A stretch of 24,515 nucleotides of DNA. Origin: Candidatus Campbelliibacteriota bacterium. Lineage in GTDB: Bacteria > Patescibacteriota > Minisyncoccia > Phycocordibacterales > CSBR16-193. The stretch spans positions 1-24,515 of the forward strand of contig SKVL01000022.1 of NCBI GenBank assembly GCA_007129455.1, given 5' to 3'. The translations under genes and the position numbers were made by a program. The notes under the pieces are model-generated. The model was given only the letters and a program-made list of their open reading frames with translations, searched no databases and was not told where the DNA came from. Of this stretch, positions 6,772 to 14,700 are shown in pieces. How positions within the stretch are numbered: position 1 is the first letter of the stretch; each line of letters opens with the position of its first letter.

Positions 6772-7785
6772 ATGTCAAGTAATTCAACCCCCTTTCATAA
6801 TAAGTCCTTGGACTCCACATTGAGACCCGAACGCTGGGACGACTATGTGGGCCAAAAAACAGTAAAAGAAAACCTGTCTATTCTTATTAAAGCCGCCAAG
6901 GAAAGAGGTCAGTCACCTGAGCACCTTCTTTTTTACGGCCCCCCGGGTTTGGGAAAGACAACCTTGACACACTTGGTGGCAAAAGAGACGGGGAACCAAA
7001 TGAGGGTGACCTCCGGCCCCGCTATTGAAAAAGTTGGCGACCTAGCGTCAGTCATTACCAACCTGTCTCCAAATGACATCCTTTTCATAGACGAGGTGCA
7101 TCGATTAAATAAAAGCGTAGAAGAGGTCCTTTACCCCGCCATGGAGTCGGGTTCTTTGGATATAATAATAGGAAAAGGGCCGTCCGCTCGCACAATACAG
7201 CTTGAGTTGCCTCCTTTTACCCTTATTGCGGCCACTACAAAAATATCCCTCCTCTCCTCGCCACTCAGAAGTCGTTTCTCCGGCGGGGTTTTCAGGTTGG
7301 AGTTTTACACAGAAGAGGAGGTCGCTGAAATTTTAAGGAGATCGGCAAAAATGCTTGCAGTGAATATAAATGAGAAAAGTGTTTTTGATATAGCCGGGAG
7401 GAGTCGCTTTACCCCCAGGTCGGCCAACTATTTACTGAAAAGGTGTCGAGATTACGCTCAGGTTCATAAAAAAAAGGTAATCGACCTCAGTGTCACCGAA
7501 AAGGTTTTCTCTCTTCTGGGTGTGGACAGGGTTGGCTTAACTAAAGCTGATCGGTTAATGTTAAAAACAATAACCGACAACTTCGGCGGGGGTCCGGTCG
7601 GACTAAGCACCATCGCGGCATCCCTCTCGGAAGACCGAGGGACACTGGAAGAGTACAACGAACCTTATCTTATACAAATCGGTTTCCTTGAGAGAACACC
7701 GAGAGGTAGAATGGTTACACAAAAAGCTTATGAACATCTCCATGAAAACCCTCTCCCCGAAAACGAGTCCTTGTTTGAAGTATAG
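6772..7785 (+). CDS. ruvB: Holliday junction branch migration helicase RuvB
   Basis: AAA+ motor that, with RuvA, drives branch migration of Holliday junctions. The 337-residue length is standard. Walker A is GPPGLGKTT (about 56-64), Walker B ILFIDEVHRL (about 103-112), sensor/arginine-finger segment SSPLRSRFSG (about 163-172). The C-terminal winged helix contains GGPVGLSTIAASLSEDRGTLEEYNEPYLI and the RTPRGRMVT wing. It is followed after 40 bp by yebC and then ruvC, so recombination genes are clustered, but ruvA is not in the window and must lie elsewhere. Base composition is more GC-rich than the dnaA-dnaN region. Confidence 0.97.
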   Translation: MSSNSTPFHNKSLDSTLRPERWDDYVGQKTVKENLSILIKAAKERGQSPEHLLFYGPPGLGKTTLTHLVAKETGNQMRVTSGPAIEKVGDLASVITNLSPNDILFIDEVHRLNKSVEEVLYPAMESGSLDIIIGKGPSARTIQLELPPFTLIAATTKISLLSSPLRSRFSGGVFRLEFYTEEEVAEILRRSAKMLAVNINEKSVFDIAGRSRFTPRSANYLLKRCRDYAQVHKKKVIDLSVTEKVFSLLGVDRVGLTKADRLMLKTITDNFGGGPVGLSTIAASLSEDRGTLEEYNEPYLIQIGFLERTPRGRMVTQKAYEHLHENPLPENESLFEV

Positions 7786-7825
7786 AACTGTAATATATAT
7801 ATAATAAAAAGGTTATTTAAATATC

Positions 7826-8356
7826 ATGTCAGGACACAATAAATGGTCTAAGATCAAACACAAAAAAGCTACGAGTGACGCACAGAAAAGCAAACACTTC
7901 TCCAAGCTCTCGAGACTTATTACCGTAGAAGTAAAAAGGGCTGAAGGAGACAGAAACAGCGCTTCCGTTCGTAAGGTTGTGGAGCAAGCAAAGGCGATAA
8001 ACATGCCGAACGAAAACATAGAGAAAGCCATCAAAAGAGCGGAGCAGTCCGACACTCAAGAGATGGAGTCTGTGGTGTATGAGGCATACGGTCCGGAAGG
8101 AGTTGCTATGGTAATAGAAGGCTTGACGGACAACAGAAACAGGACCGCTGCGGAAATTAAAAGTATTCTCTCAAAACACAGTATGGAGTTGGCTCAGCCG
8201 GGTTCCGCCCTGTGGGCCTTCGAAAGAACCGAGGAAGGCTATAAAACCACGACGCCTACCAGCTTAACCAACGAAGCCAAGGAGAAGCTCTCCGTTATTC
8301 TGGATAACCTGGAAAACAACGACGATGTCCAAGCAACCTACAACAACGCCGAATAG
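7826..8356 (+). CDS. yebC: Short YebC/PmpR/TACO1-family translation factor lacking domain 3
   Basis: YebC/TACO1 proteins help ribosomes through hard stretches such as polyproline; some members were earlier described as DNA-binding regulators. The N-terminus is canonical (MSGHNKWSKIKHKK) and residues 84-110 keep the signature YEAYGPEGVAMVIEGLTDNRNRT. The family is normally about 240 residues; this one has 176. After GSALWAFERTEEGY (127-139) the sequence jumps, via about ten residues, to KEKLSVILDNLENNDDVQATYNN, which aligns with the last segment of domain 2. The domain inserted between these halves in Aquifex and E. coli YebC, about 60-70 residues, is missing. The gene overlaps ruvC by 32 bp in another frame, so coexpression is likely. 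No clear Shine-Dalgarno; AAAAGG lies 13 nt upstream. Confidence 0.92.
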   Translation: MSGHNKWSKIKHKKATSDAQKSKHFSKLSRLITVEVKRAEGDRNSASVRKVVEQAKAINMPNENIEKAIKRAEQSDTQEMESVVYEAYGPEGVAMVIEGLTDNRNRTAAEIKSILSKHSMELAQPGSALWAFERTEEGYKTTTPTSLTNEAKEKLSVILDNLENNDDVQATYNNAE

Positions 8357-8858
8357 TGTTCGTGTTATCGGCATAGACCCGGGATACGAGAGGCTCGGGG
8401 TTGCCGTTTTGGAAAAACCCGACACAGGAAAAGAATTCCTTGTTTTCTCAGACTGTTTCAGGACCTCACCAAAAACCCCGCAAGCCGAAAGGTTGTTGTT
8501 TTTAAGCGACTCGATAGACAGGTGTGTTGAAAAATATAAACCAACCGTCATGGCTTTGGAGACCTTGTTTTTCAATACAAACCAAAAAACCGCCGTTCGT
8601 GTGGCGGAGGCCAGGGGAGTTATAATGTCCAGGGCCGCTTTTTTTGGTTTAAATATCTTGGAATTCAGCCCCCTTCAAGTCAAACAAGCCATAACAGGGT
8701 ACGGAAGGTGTGAAAAAAAACAATTAATGGCGACAATTCCTCATATAATAAAGGTGGAGAAAAAAATTCAGTACGACGACGAATTTGACGCCATTGCCGT
8801 CGGCTTAACCTGTACGGCTGTCTTGAGAACATCGCTTTTGATGAGCTCTTTTGAGTAA
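8325..8858 (+). CDS. ruvC: Holliday junction resolvase RuvC
   Basis: Homodimeric endonuclease that resolves Holliday junctions by symmetric cuts. It has 177 residues, usual for the family (about 170). The RNase H-like fold carries four acidic catalytic positions: Asp18 in VIGIDPGYERLG, Glu79 in ALETLFF, and Asp152 and Asp155 in YDDEFDAIAVG. Motif ARGVIMSRAAFFGLNILEFSP and VKQAITGYGRCEKKQ match the DNA-binding and dimer region. The ATG at 8325 lies within the 3' end of yebC (32-bp overlap); no in-frame later start fits because homology begins at residue 12. Confidence 0.96.
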   Translation: MSKQPTTTPNSVRVIGIDPGYERLGVAVLEKPDTGKEFLVFSDCFRTSPKTPQAERLLFLSDSIDRCVEKYKPTVMALETLFFNTNQKTAVRVAEARGVIMSRAAFFGLNILEFSPLQVKQAITGYGRCEKKQLMATIPHIIKVEKKIQYDDEFDAIAVGLTCTAVLRTSLLMSSFE

Positions 8859-8936
8859 AGTTTTTTATAAACAGTTGCTTTTTTAAAAAAAATTGTTAAA
8901 AATAAACCCATTGTAAGAATAAAGAACCTTAATAAA

Positions 8937-9119
8937 ATGAAGGATTTTGAAAGAAACTTTTCTACTTTTAATGAAAACGAGAGCGTTGACGCTTACGAAG
9001 AGAATGATGTTGAGAAAGCTTTTAGTGAATCTTTTTACAATACGGGCGATGAAATGAACAATGATACAGAAGACGATCTCGACGATGACCTGCCGGAGAT
9101 TCCCGATTTGGAAGAGTGA
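8937..9119 (+). CDS. Small acidic hypothetical protein
   Basis: A 60-residue reading frame of unknown function, not recognised. It has 23 Asp/Glu and only 3 Lys/Arg, an Asn/Glu-rich middle, and a C-terminus DDLDDDLPEIPDLEE, so it would be strongly negative and probably disordered. No signal peptide or membrane segment. It sits alone between ruvC and the PBP gene, each separated by an intergenic stretch. A promoter-like TTGTTA with a downstream TAAGAAT lies in the AT-rich gap before it. Composition resembles the acidic tail of the neighbouring PBP. It may be a real small protein (acidic DNA mimic or chaperone-like tail are speculative) but coding status is uncertain. Confidence 0.55.
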   Translation: MKDFERNFSTFNENESVDAYEENDVEKAFSESFYNTGDEMNNDTEDDLDDDLPEIPDLEE

Positions 9120-9212
9120 AAATCTTCGGTTATATTTTATTTTATCCGGAACAATTTTAAAATCGCTTAAAGATGGCCTGTTTTGGGTACTCGCTTTTTA
9201 AGGTCCCCGATA

Positions 9213-9241
9213 TTGACCGAGGCCGAAATTAGTTCTATTAT
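9213..9241 (+). promoter_or_regulatory. Sigma70-type promoter of the PBP gene
   Basis: TTGACC (9213-9218), an exact 17-bp spacer, TATTAT (9236-9241). The expected start near 9248 leaves a leader of about 40 nt, containing a small GAGAAA/TTTCTC hairpin (9251-9268). GGTC...GACC (about 9202-9218) forms an inverted repeat overlapping the -35, a possible operator. Confidence 0.7.
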
Positions 9242-9287
9242 GTAATTTTGGAGAAAGCTGTAGTTTCTCTGTTGTTAAACTTTTAAT

Positions 9288-11573
9288 ATGTTTGTGACAA
9301 AAAAATTTTTTACACACCCTATTTTTAAATATGGATTGATTTTTTTTATTTCCGTATTTGTTTTTTCTTTGGGAGCCGTTATTTTATGGGTTTCCAACCT
9401 TAAGATACCTCATCTGGATTCTTTTTCGGAAAGACAAGTTGAACAAACAACAAAAATATACGCAAGAGATGGTAAAACATTATTATTTGATGTTTTCGAG
9501 CACGCAAGAAGAACAGAGGTTCCCTTTGAAGAGATAAGTGAATATATAAAATTTGCAACCATGGCAATCGAAGACAGTGGCTTTTACGAACACAGAGGTA
9601 TACAACCAAAGGCTATACTAAGAGCGGTTTTGGTTAATTTAAGAACGGGAGACTTTACACAAGGGGGGTCAACCCTGACTCAACAGGTTGTAAAAAACTC
9701 CGTGCTGACACCGGAAAAAGTTATATCAAGAAAACTTAAAGAGTGGATTTTCTCCGTACGACTCGAGAGGGTTATGGATAAAGATACTATTTTTGAATTT
9801 TATCTTAATGAAACACCTTATGGAGGAACCATTTACGGAGTCGAACAAGCCAGCCTCTCCTTCTTTGGTAAATCTGCTTCCGATGTAACCATTGCTGAGG
9901 CGGCTTATTTGGCAGCCCTGCCTGTGGCCCCAACAAGACTTTCACCTTACGGTTCAAACAGGGAACTTCTCGACAGAAGACAGAGGTTTGTTTTGAATAA
10001 AATGTTAGACCACGACTTTATAACGGAAGAAGAGCACCTTTCTGCGACCGAAGAAGAGGTTGTTTTTTTAAGCAGGGAAGAAGGTGGAATAAAGGCGCCC
10101 CATTTTGTTATGTATGTTCAAGAGTATCTAGAAACCAAATACGGTAAGGATATTTTAGACCGTGGCGGACTTAGTATAACAACCACCCTTGACTATGATA
10201 TGCAGAAGGAGGCGGAAAGGTTGGCTTTGGAGCACTCTTTTCGTAACAAAGATAATTTTAACGCCGAAAACATCGCCCTCACTGCCATAGACCCCAAAAC
10301 GGGAGAAATTTTAGTCATGGTTGGTTCCAGAGATTATTCGGACCCCGACATAGATGGAAATTATAATATTACAACATCATACAGACAGCCCGGATCAGCC
10401 TTTAAACCCATTGCTTACGCTCAGGCTTTTATAAAAGGATACACCCCCGAAACAGTTCTGTTTGACTTAAAGACGCAGTTTTCAACCGCCTGCAAACCTT
10501 ACGACTCGTCCCACTCTTACCCCTGCTACTCACCTCAAAACTTTGATGGGATATTTAGAGGACCGATAACAATGAGAGAGGCTCTTGCACAGTCAATAAA
10601 TGTCCCGGCTGTTAAGACGCTGCATTTGGCCGGCCTGCGTGAAACGGGACAACTTGCCCAATCTATGGGTCTTGAAAACCTGACCGATATAGATAGATAT
10701 GGTTTAACGATGGTATTGGGTGGAGGTGAGGTTTCCTTGCTTGATATAACGAGCGCTTACGGTGTTTTTGCCAACGAAGGAATACGTATTAAACCCTTCC
10801 CTGTTCTAAAAATAGAAAACAATAAAGGAGAGCTTCAGGAAGAACACCAACCGGTCAGAGAAAGAGTTTTGGATAAAAATATAGCACTGATGATATCAGA
10901 TATATTGTCCGACAACAGCGCAAGAGCGCCCGCATTCGGTGAAAACTCCCTTCTTCATTTTCCGGGTTACAGTGTCGCTGTTAAAACGGGAACAACAAAT
11001 GACTACAGAGATGCTTGGGTTGTTGGATATACTCCACACATTGCTGTTGGGGCTTGGGCCGGGAATAACGACAACTCCCCAATGGAAAGACGTGTGGCAA
11101 GTTTTATAATAACTCCCTTTTGGAGGGATTTTATTCAACCCGTGCTTGTTGAACAAAGAGGTCTGGGTTTAAACGCGGTTTTTCCTTCACCAAAAGAAGA
11201 AAATCTTTCCCTTTTGAAGCCGGTTTTAAGGGGTTCTTGGCGGGTAGAAATTTTTGAAGATAAAGATGAAAACAATGAAGAGGAAGAAGAGGATAATGAA
11301 AATGAAAACAATGAAAATGAAGGTGACGAAAATGAAAATAACGAAACACAACAAGAAAGGGTGCCTTCTTTAAGTATTCATTCCATACTTCATTGGGTTG
11401 ACAGAAAAAATCCCAGGGGTGATATACCTTCAAATCCTCACATGGATCCTCAATATATTTATTGGGAGTATCCTGTTCAACGTTGGGCTGAGTGGCATGG
11501 AATGATAAGGGTGGATGAAAAAGAAGAAAGTAATCAAAACAACAACTCAGAATATATTGAAGACGGTGAGTAA
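9288..11573 (+). CDS. Class A penicillin-binding protein (GT51 glycosyltransferase / transpeptidase)
   Basis: Builds peptidoglycan: polymerises glycan from lipid II and crosslinks peptides, anchored in the cytoplasmic membrane with its body outside. 761 residues. A single N-terminal membrane segment (about 12-36) precedes the GT51 domain with catalytic IEDSGFYEHRG (94-104, Glu95) and GGSTLTQQ (126-133). The transpeptidase has SAFK (Ser370, Lys373), SIN (436-438) and KTG (566-568). Two cysteines (402, 413) between the first two motifs could form a disulfide. After the enzyme comes an Asp/Glu/Asn-rich low-complexity stretch (about 657-688) from GAA/AAT-rich codons, then an aromatic-rich segment (HWVDRKNPRG, YIYWEYPVQRWAEWHG) of unknown role. 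The start is the first ATG after an in-frame stop. Likely the main PBP1A-type enzyme. Confidence 0.95.
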   Translation: MFVTKKFFTHPIFKYGLIFFISVFVFSLGAVILWVSNLKIPHLDSFSERQVEQTTKIYARDGKTLLFDVFEHARRTEVPFEEISEYIKFATMAIEDSGFYEHRGIQPKAILRAVLVNLRTGDFTQGGSTLTQQVVKNSVLTPEKVISRKLKEWIFSVRLERVMDKDTIFEFYLNETPYGGTIYGVEQASLSFFGKSASDVTIAEAAYLAALPVAPTRLSPYGSNRELLDRRQRFVLNKMLDHDFITEEEHLSATEEEVVFLSREEGGIKAPHFVMYVQEYLETKYGKDILDRGGLSITTTLDYDMQKEAERLALEHSFRNKDNFNAENIALTAIDPKTGEILVMVGSRDYSDPDIDGNYNITTSYRQPGSAFKPIAYAQAFIKGYTPETVLFDLKTQFSTACKPYDSSHSYPCYSPQNFDGIFRGPITMREALAQSINVPAVKTLHLAGLRETGQLAQSMGLENLTDIDRYGLTMVLGGGEVSLLDITSAYGVFANEGIRIKPFPVLKIENNKGELQEEHQPVRERVLDKNIALMISDILSDNSARAPAFGENSLLHFPGYSVAVKTGTTNDYRDAWVVGYTPHIAVGAWAGNNDNSPMERRVASFIITPFWRDFIQPVLVEQRGLGLNAVFPSPKEENLSLLKPVLRGSWRVEIFEDKDENNEEEEEDNENENNENEGDENENNETQQERVPSLSIHSILHWVDRKNPRGDIPSNPHMDPQYIYWEYPVQRWAEWHGMIRVDEKEESNQNNNSEYIEDGE

Positions 11574-11615
11574 TTTTTAGTCCCTTTCACGATAAAAAAC
11601 TGTAATAAGTATTAT

Positions 11616-11873
11616 TTATTTTATTTTTAAAATCTTAAGCGATCCTCCTTTTTGATAAAATGAGGTTAATATTTTTTGTTTATTTATTATAATCTCATTT
11701 TTAACAACCGAATTACATTTTATATAAACACAGTCTTTTTTGATTGAAAAATTTTTTACTTCGATAGATATCCTCAAACAATCCGAGACCGCTTCTTTGA
11801 AAATAATTCTACTTTCTTTATGCTGATAAAGTGTTTTTTTGAAACGTTCAAGTAATTCGGATATTTTTTCCAT
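11616..11873 (-). CDS. DUF721/DciA-like small protein downstream of dnaN
   Basis: 85 residues. The C-terminal half (IFKEAVSDCLRISIEVKNF then VYIKCNSVVKNEIIINKQKIL and LKILKIK) follows the pattern of DUF721/DciA proteins, in which a short strand-strand-helix-strand unit ends with a hydrophobic strand. DciA is the ancestral loader of the replicative helicase DnaB. The position 8 nt after dnaN and in the dnaA-dnaN transcription unit fits a replication role, as DciA genes often lie near replication genes. Similarity is at pattern level only, so the family is a reasonable guess and the function an inference. Low GC like dnaN and dnaA. It converges with the PBP gene across 42 bp. Confidence 0.5.
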   Translation of the reverse strand: MEKISELLERFKKTLYQHKESRIIFKEAVSDCLRISIEVKNFSIKKDCVYIKCNSVVKNEIIINKQKILTSFYQKGGSLKILKIK

Positions 11874-11881
11874 TAAATCTT

Positions 11882-12988
11882 TTATTTATTCATCGGCATT
11901 ATAAGTTGTGTTAAGGAGTCATTATTCAAACCTTTTATCGCCATAGGCTTGTTAAGACCCTCAAAACCGAGAATAATACTCTCTGAATTAAAGAAAGGCA
12001 AGCAGTCGGATATATATTTATGATTGAAAGTTATTTCTATATTATCCCCCTCAATCTTTGCATCTATGTTTGTTGTGTTGGTACCAATATGAGTATTGTT
12101 TGTTTCGATTGTAAGGTTGTTTTTTTGTTTTGAAACGATAAATTTAACTTGATTAAATTCACCTGAAAAAATTGAGTTTATCTTTAGTGCGGAAGAAAGA
12201 TCTTCTTTTAATATTGTTGCTTGGGTAATAAATTTTTTAGGTATTATTTGTTGATAGTCAGGAAAAACTCCATTTATAGTTCTTGATGTTATTAAAGTAT
12301 CCTTTGTGGTCAGAGATACTTGATTTTCATCAACAAAGATATTAATCCCCTCTTTTTTATCAATCAGTCTTATAATGTTTTGTGTATTTTTATAAGGAAG
12401 AAGAATGGAAACTTCTCCCAAATCAGATTTTGTGTTTATTTTTTTTTCCGAAAGCCTGAAAAAATCAGTGGCAACAAAAAATAACATGTTCCCTTTTTCG
12501 TATACATAAACACTTGCAAGCTCTGGTTTGATATTAGAGGTTGAGGCACTCAACCAAACAGATCTTATTCCTTCTTCGAAAGACGAGGAGGGAATAGTAA
12601 AGTAACCCAACTCTCCTTTAGCTTTTGGAATGTTGGGGAAATCTTCAGAAGAATAGGTGTTTATTTTTGTTGAAGTTTTATTTGTTTTAATTAAAATGAA
12701 ATTTTCTTTTTCTTTTTTTTCAATATTAACCTTACCTTTATCACTTATATTGGTAAAGAGGTGTGTAATAACATCACTTGGAACAGCAAAACTTCCTGTT
12801 TCATCAACTCTACTTGGAACATCAATCTCCACTCCAATATCAAGATTGGTTGCTTTTAAACAAACACTCTTTTTTTTAGCTTCAAAAAGAACACATTTTA
12901 AAACAGGAAGTGTTGGATTTTTTACTGCAACTTTTTCCAGTTTCTGTAATGCGGAGGTTATTGATTCTTTGGTGCATTCTATTTTCAT
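11882..12988 (-). CDS. dnaN: DNA polymerase III beta subunit (sliding clamp)
   Basis: Ring-shaped dimer that tethers polymerases and other partners to DNA. The 368-residue length is typical and has three repeated domains. The N-terminus MKIECTKESITSALQKLEKV with LPVLKCVLFEA and the Asp-containing KATNLDIGVEI, the middle GVFPDYQQIIPKKF, and the C-terminus LTQLIMPMN are family hallmarks. The gene follows dnaA on the same strand after 227 bp that contain DnaA-box-like sites, and is followed by the DUF721-like gene. A TATACT -10 (13116-13121, minus) touches one of the DnaA boxes. Base composition is clearly AT-richer than polA or the ruv genes. Confidence 0.97.
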   Translation of the reverse strand: MKIECTKESITSALQKLEKVAVKNPTLPVLKCVLFEAKKKSVCLKATNLDIGVEIDVPSRVDETGSFAVPSDVITHLFTNISDKGKVNIEKKEKENFILIKTNKTSTKINTYSSEDFPNIPKAKGELGYFTIPSSSFEEGIRSVWLSASTSNIKPELASVYVYEKGNMLFFVATDFFRLSEKKINTKSDLGEVSILLPYKNTQNIIRLIDKKEGINIFVDENQVSLTTKDTLITSRTINGVFPDYQQIIPKKFITQATILKEDLSSALKINSIFSGEFNQVKFIVSKQKNNLTIETNNTHIGTNTTNIDAKIEGDNIEITFNHKYISDCLPFFNSESIILGFEGLNKPMAIKGLNNDSLTQLIMPMNK

Positions 12989-13215
12989 TTTATATATAAG
13001 ATATTTATTTTTTTATTTCTACTTTTTATTATTAGGGTTGTTTATATGGGGATAGTGATAAAAACTGAGGACAGTCTTGGTTTTTTAAATATTTTTATTA
13101 ATCAATAATGTGGATAGTATAAGAGTTATAACTGGTAAAATTTTTTAACATTTCTTTTTGCTATAGATATCAATGGGTTGTATATATTGTTTTCAACTGT
13201 TTATAAACATTTTTA
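12989..13215. other. dnaA-dnaN intergenic region, candidate oriC element
   Basis: 227 bp, very AT-rich, with DnaA-box-like 9-mers TGGGGATAG (13047-13055), TGTGGATAG (13109-13117) and TTATAAACA (13201-13209), each one or two changes from TTATCCACA or its complement. In many bacteria the unwinding region lies between dnaA and dnaN. The long A/T tracts around 13080-13105 would serve as a duplex-unwinding element. Origin function is inferred from context. Confidence 0.55.
13109..13117 (-). promoter_or_regulatory. DnaA-box-like site upstream of dnaN
   Basis: CTATCCACA on the minus strand, one base from the consensus TTATCCACA. The same 9-mer recurs at 14664-14672. It overlaps by 2 bp a TATACT hexamer (13116-13121, minus) that could be the dnaN -10, which would allow DnaA to repress dnaN. 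Confidence 0.55.
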
Positions 13216-14574
13216 TTAGCCGATTATGGTTCTTATTTGTTCCAATTCTTGAGATAGGTTTTCATTTGTTTTTAACTCTCTTCTTATTTTCTCACATGAG
13301 TGAATAACGGTTGTGTGGTCTCTCCCTCCCAACTTCTCTCCTATGGAAGGGTAAGAGATCTTATAGTCTTCTCTTAGTAGATACATTGTTACTTGTCTGG
13401 GTCTGATAACTTCTTTTTTTCTAGTTTTTTTATGAATACATTCCTCTTCTATATTATAAAAAGAAGAAACAGCCCTGATTACCTCTGAAGGAGAAACTGT
13501 TTTTTGAGGTTTCTTGGTGTTGCGGGCTAAGTGTTTCACTTCTGAAAGAGAGATAACCCCCTTTTTTAACTTCATTTGGCAAGCTAAGGAGTTCAAAATA
13601 CCCTCCAGATCACGAATATTACCTTCTATTGAGTAGGCTAGATAGTTTATTATTTCATCAGAAAGGGAAATATTATTCGTCTGTGCTTTCTTTTTCAATA
13701 TCGCCGCACGAGACTCTTGATCGGGAGGAGGAATATCAACAATCATTCCGGCACCGAACCTTGATTTAAGCCTATCTTCCAAGCCAGGAATATAGTTAGG
13801 GTGTTTATCGGAAGAGAAAACAATCTGTTTGTTGTTGTCATACAAAGTATTAAATAAATGAAAAAGCTCTTCCTGTGTTTTTTCTTTATTTGACAAGAAC
13901 TGTATATCATCCATTATCAAAACATCATACTTTCTATATTTTTCTTTAAACTCAGTTACTTTATTTAACTGAATTGAAGTTACATAATCAATCACAAAAC
14001 GCTCCGAAGTAACATAAAACACATTAATATCTTTGTTTTTTTCCGTAACCTTGTTTCCTATCGCTTGTATTATATGTGTTTTCCCATGTCCGGTTCCTCC
14101 GTAAACAAAGAAAGGGTTATAGACGGAACCGATGTTTTTAATGACCGCTTGAGATGCCGCGTAAGCAAGTTCATTAAAAGGACCGACAACAAAAGAATCG
14201 AAACTGTAACGAGGGTTAAGGTTGCTGTCTTTGTTTATATAGGTGTTCGCCAAAGGTAGTTCCGTGGCGATACTATCCTGATAAGAAGACTCTTTACTCT
14301 CTTTTTTATTGCGATTTTTTTCCACAACATAATCCAATGAATATATATTTGAAGAAATATTTCGCAAATTCTTCAATATCATTGAGTGGTACTTCGTTGA
14401 AAGCCAATCTTTTACAAAAGTATTCGGAACACTTAACTGAATAATTCCACCATCTTTTTTAGTTATATATGTATCTTTGAACCAAGTATTAAAATTTGCT
14501 TTTGATATAGATAGTTCTATTTCCACAAGAGCGTTTTTCCAAAGCTTTTCATTATCCATGGTTACTGTTTTCAT
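13216..14574 (-). CDS. dnaA: Chromosomal replication initiator DnaA
   Basis: AAA+ protein that binds DnaA boxes at oriC, melts the origin and starts replication. 452 residues. Domain I (about 8-85) contains LWKNALVEIE and FNTWF. A short, charged linker covers about 86-122. The AAA+ domain has Walker A GGTGHGKTH (159-167), Walker B LIMDD (219-223) and the arginine region LKSRFGAGM. The C-terminal DNA-binding domain has VTMYLLRED and the signature GGRDHTTVIHSCEKI. Walker A differs from the common GGVGLGKTH, and the usual TSDRPP after Walker B reads SSDKHP. Two ATGs (14574 and 14559) are possible; the first is kept. A TATTAT/TATAAA -10 region lies 11-20 nt upstream. Confidence 0.97.
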   Translation of the reverse strand: MKTVTMDNEKLWKNALVEIELSISKANFNTWFKDTYITKKDGGIIQLSVPNTFVKDWLSTKYHSMILKNLRNISSNIYSLDYVVEKNRNKKESKESSYQDSIATELPLANTYINKDSNLNPRYSFDSFVVGPFNELAYAASQAVIKNIGSVYNPFFVYGGTGHGKTHIIQAIGNKVTEKNKDINVFYVTSERFVIDYVTSIQLNKVTEFKEKYRKYDVLIMDDIQFLSNKEKTQEELFHLFNTLYDNNKQIVFSSDKHPNYIPGLEDRLKSRFGAGMIVDIPPPDQESRAAILKKKAQTNNISLSDEIINYLAYSIEGNIRDLEGILNSLACQMKLKKGVISLSEVKHLARNTKKPQKTVSPSEVIRAVSSFYNIEEECIHKKTRKKEVIRPRQVTMYLLREDYKISYPSIGEKLGGRDHTTVIHSCEKIRRELKTNENLSQELEQIRTIIG

Positions 14575-14663
14575 TGATGAGATTTTTTATAATATACTGA
14601 GAGCATATCATTTTCAGTTGTTTTTATGCCAGCGGCCCGACTGTTAAACACCTGTTTATAATA

Positions 14664-14672
14664 TGTGGATAG
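14664..14672 (-). promoter_or_regulatory. DnaA-box-like site upstream of dnaA
   Basis: CTATCCACA on the minus strand, identical to the site at 13109-13117 and one base from TTATCCACA. It lies 90 bp upstream of the dnaA start and could serve autoregulation or origin binding. Confidence 0.5.
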
Positions 14673-14700
14673 TGCTCCCGAAAGGTTATTTTAAAGGGTT

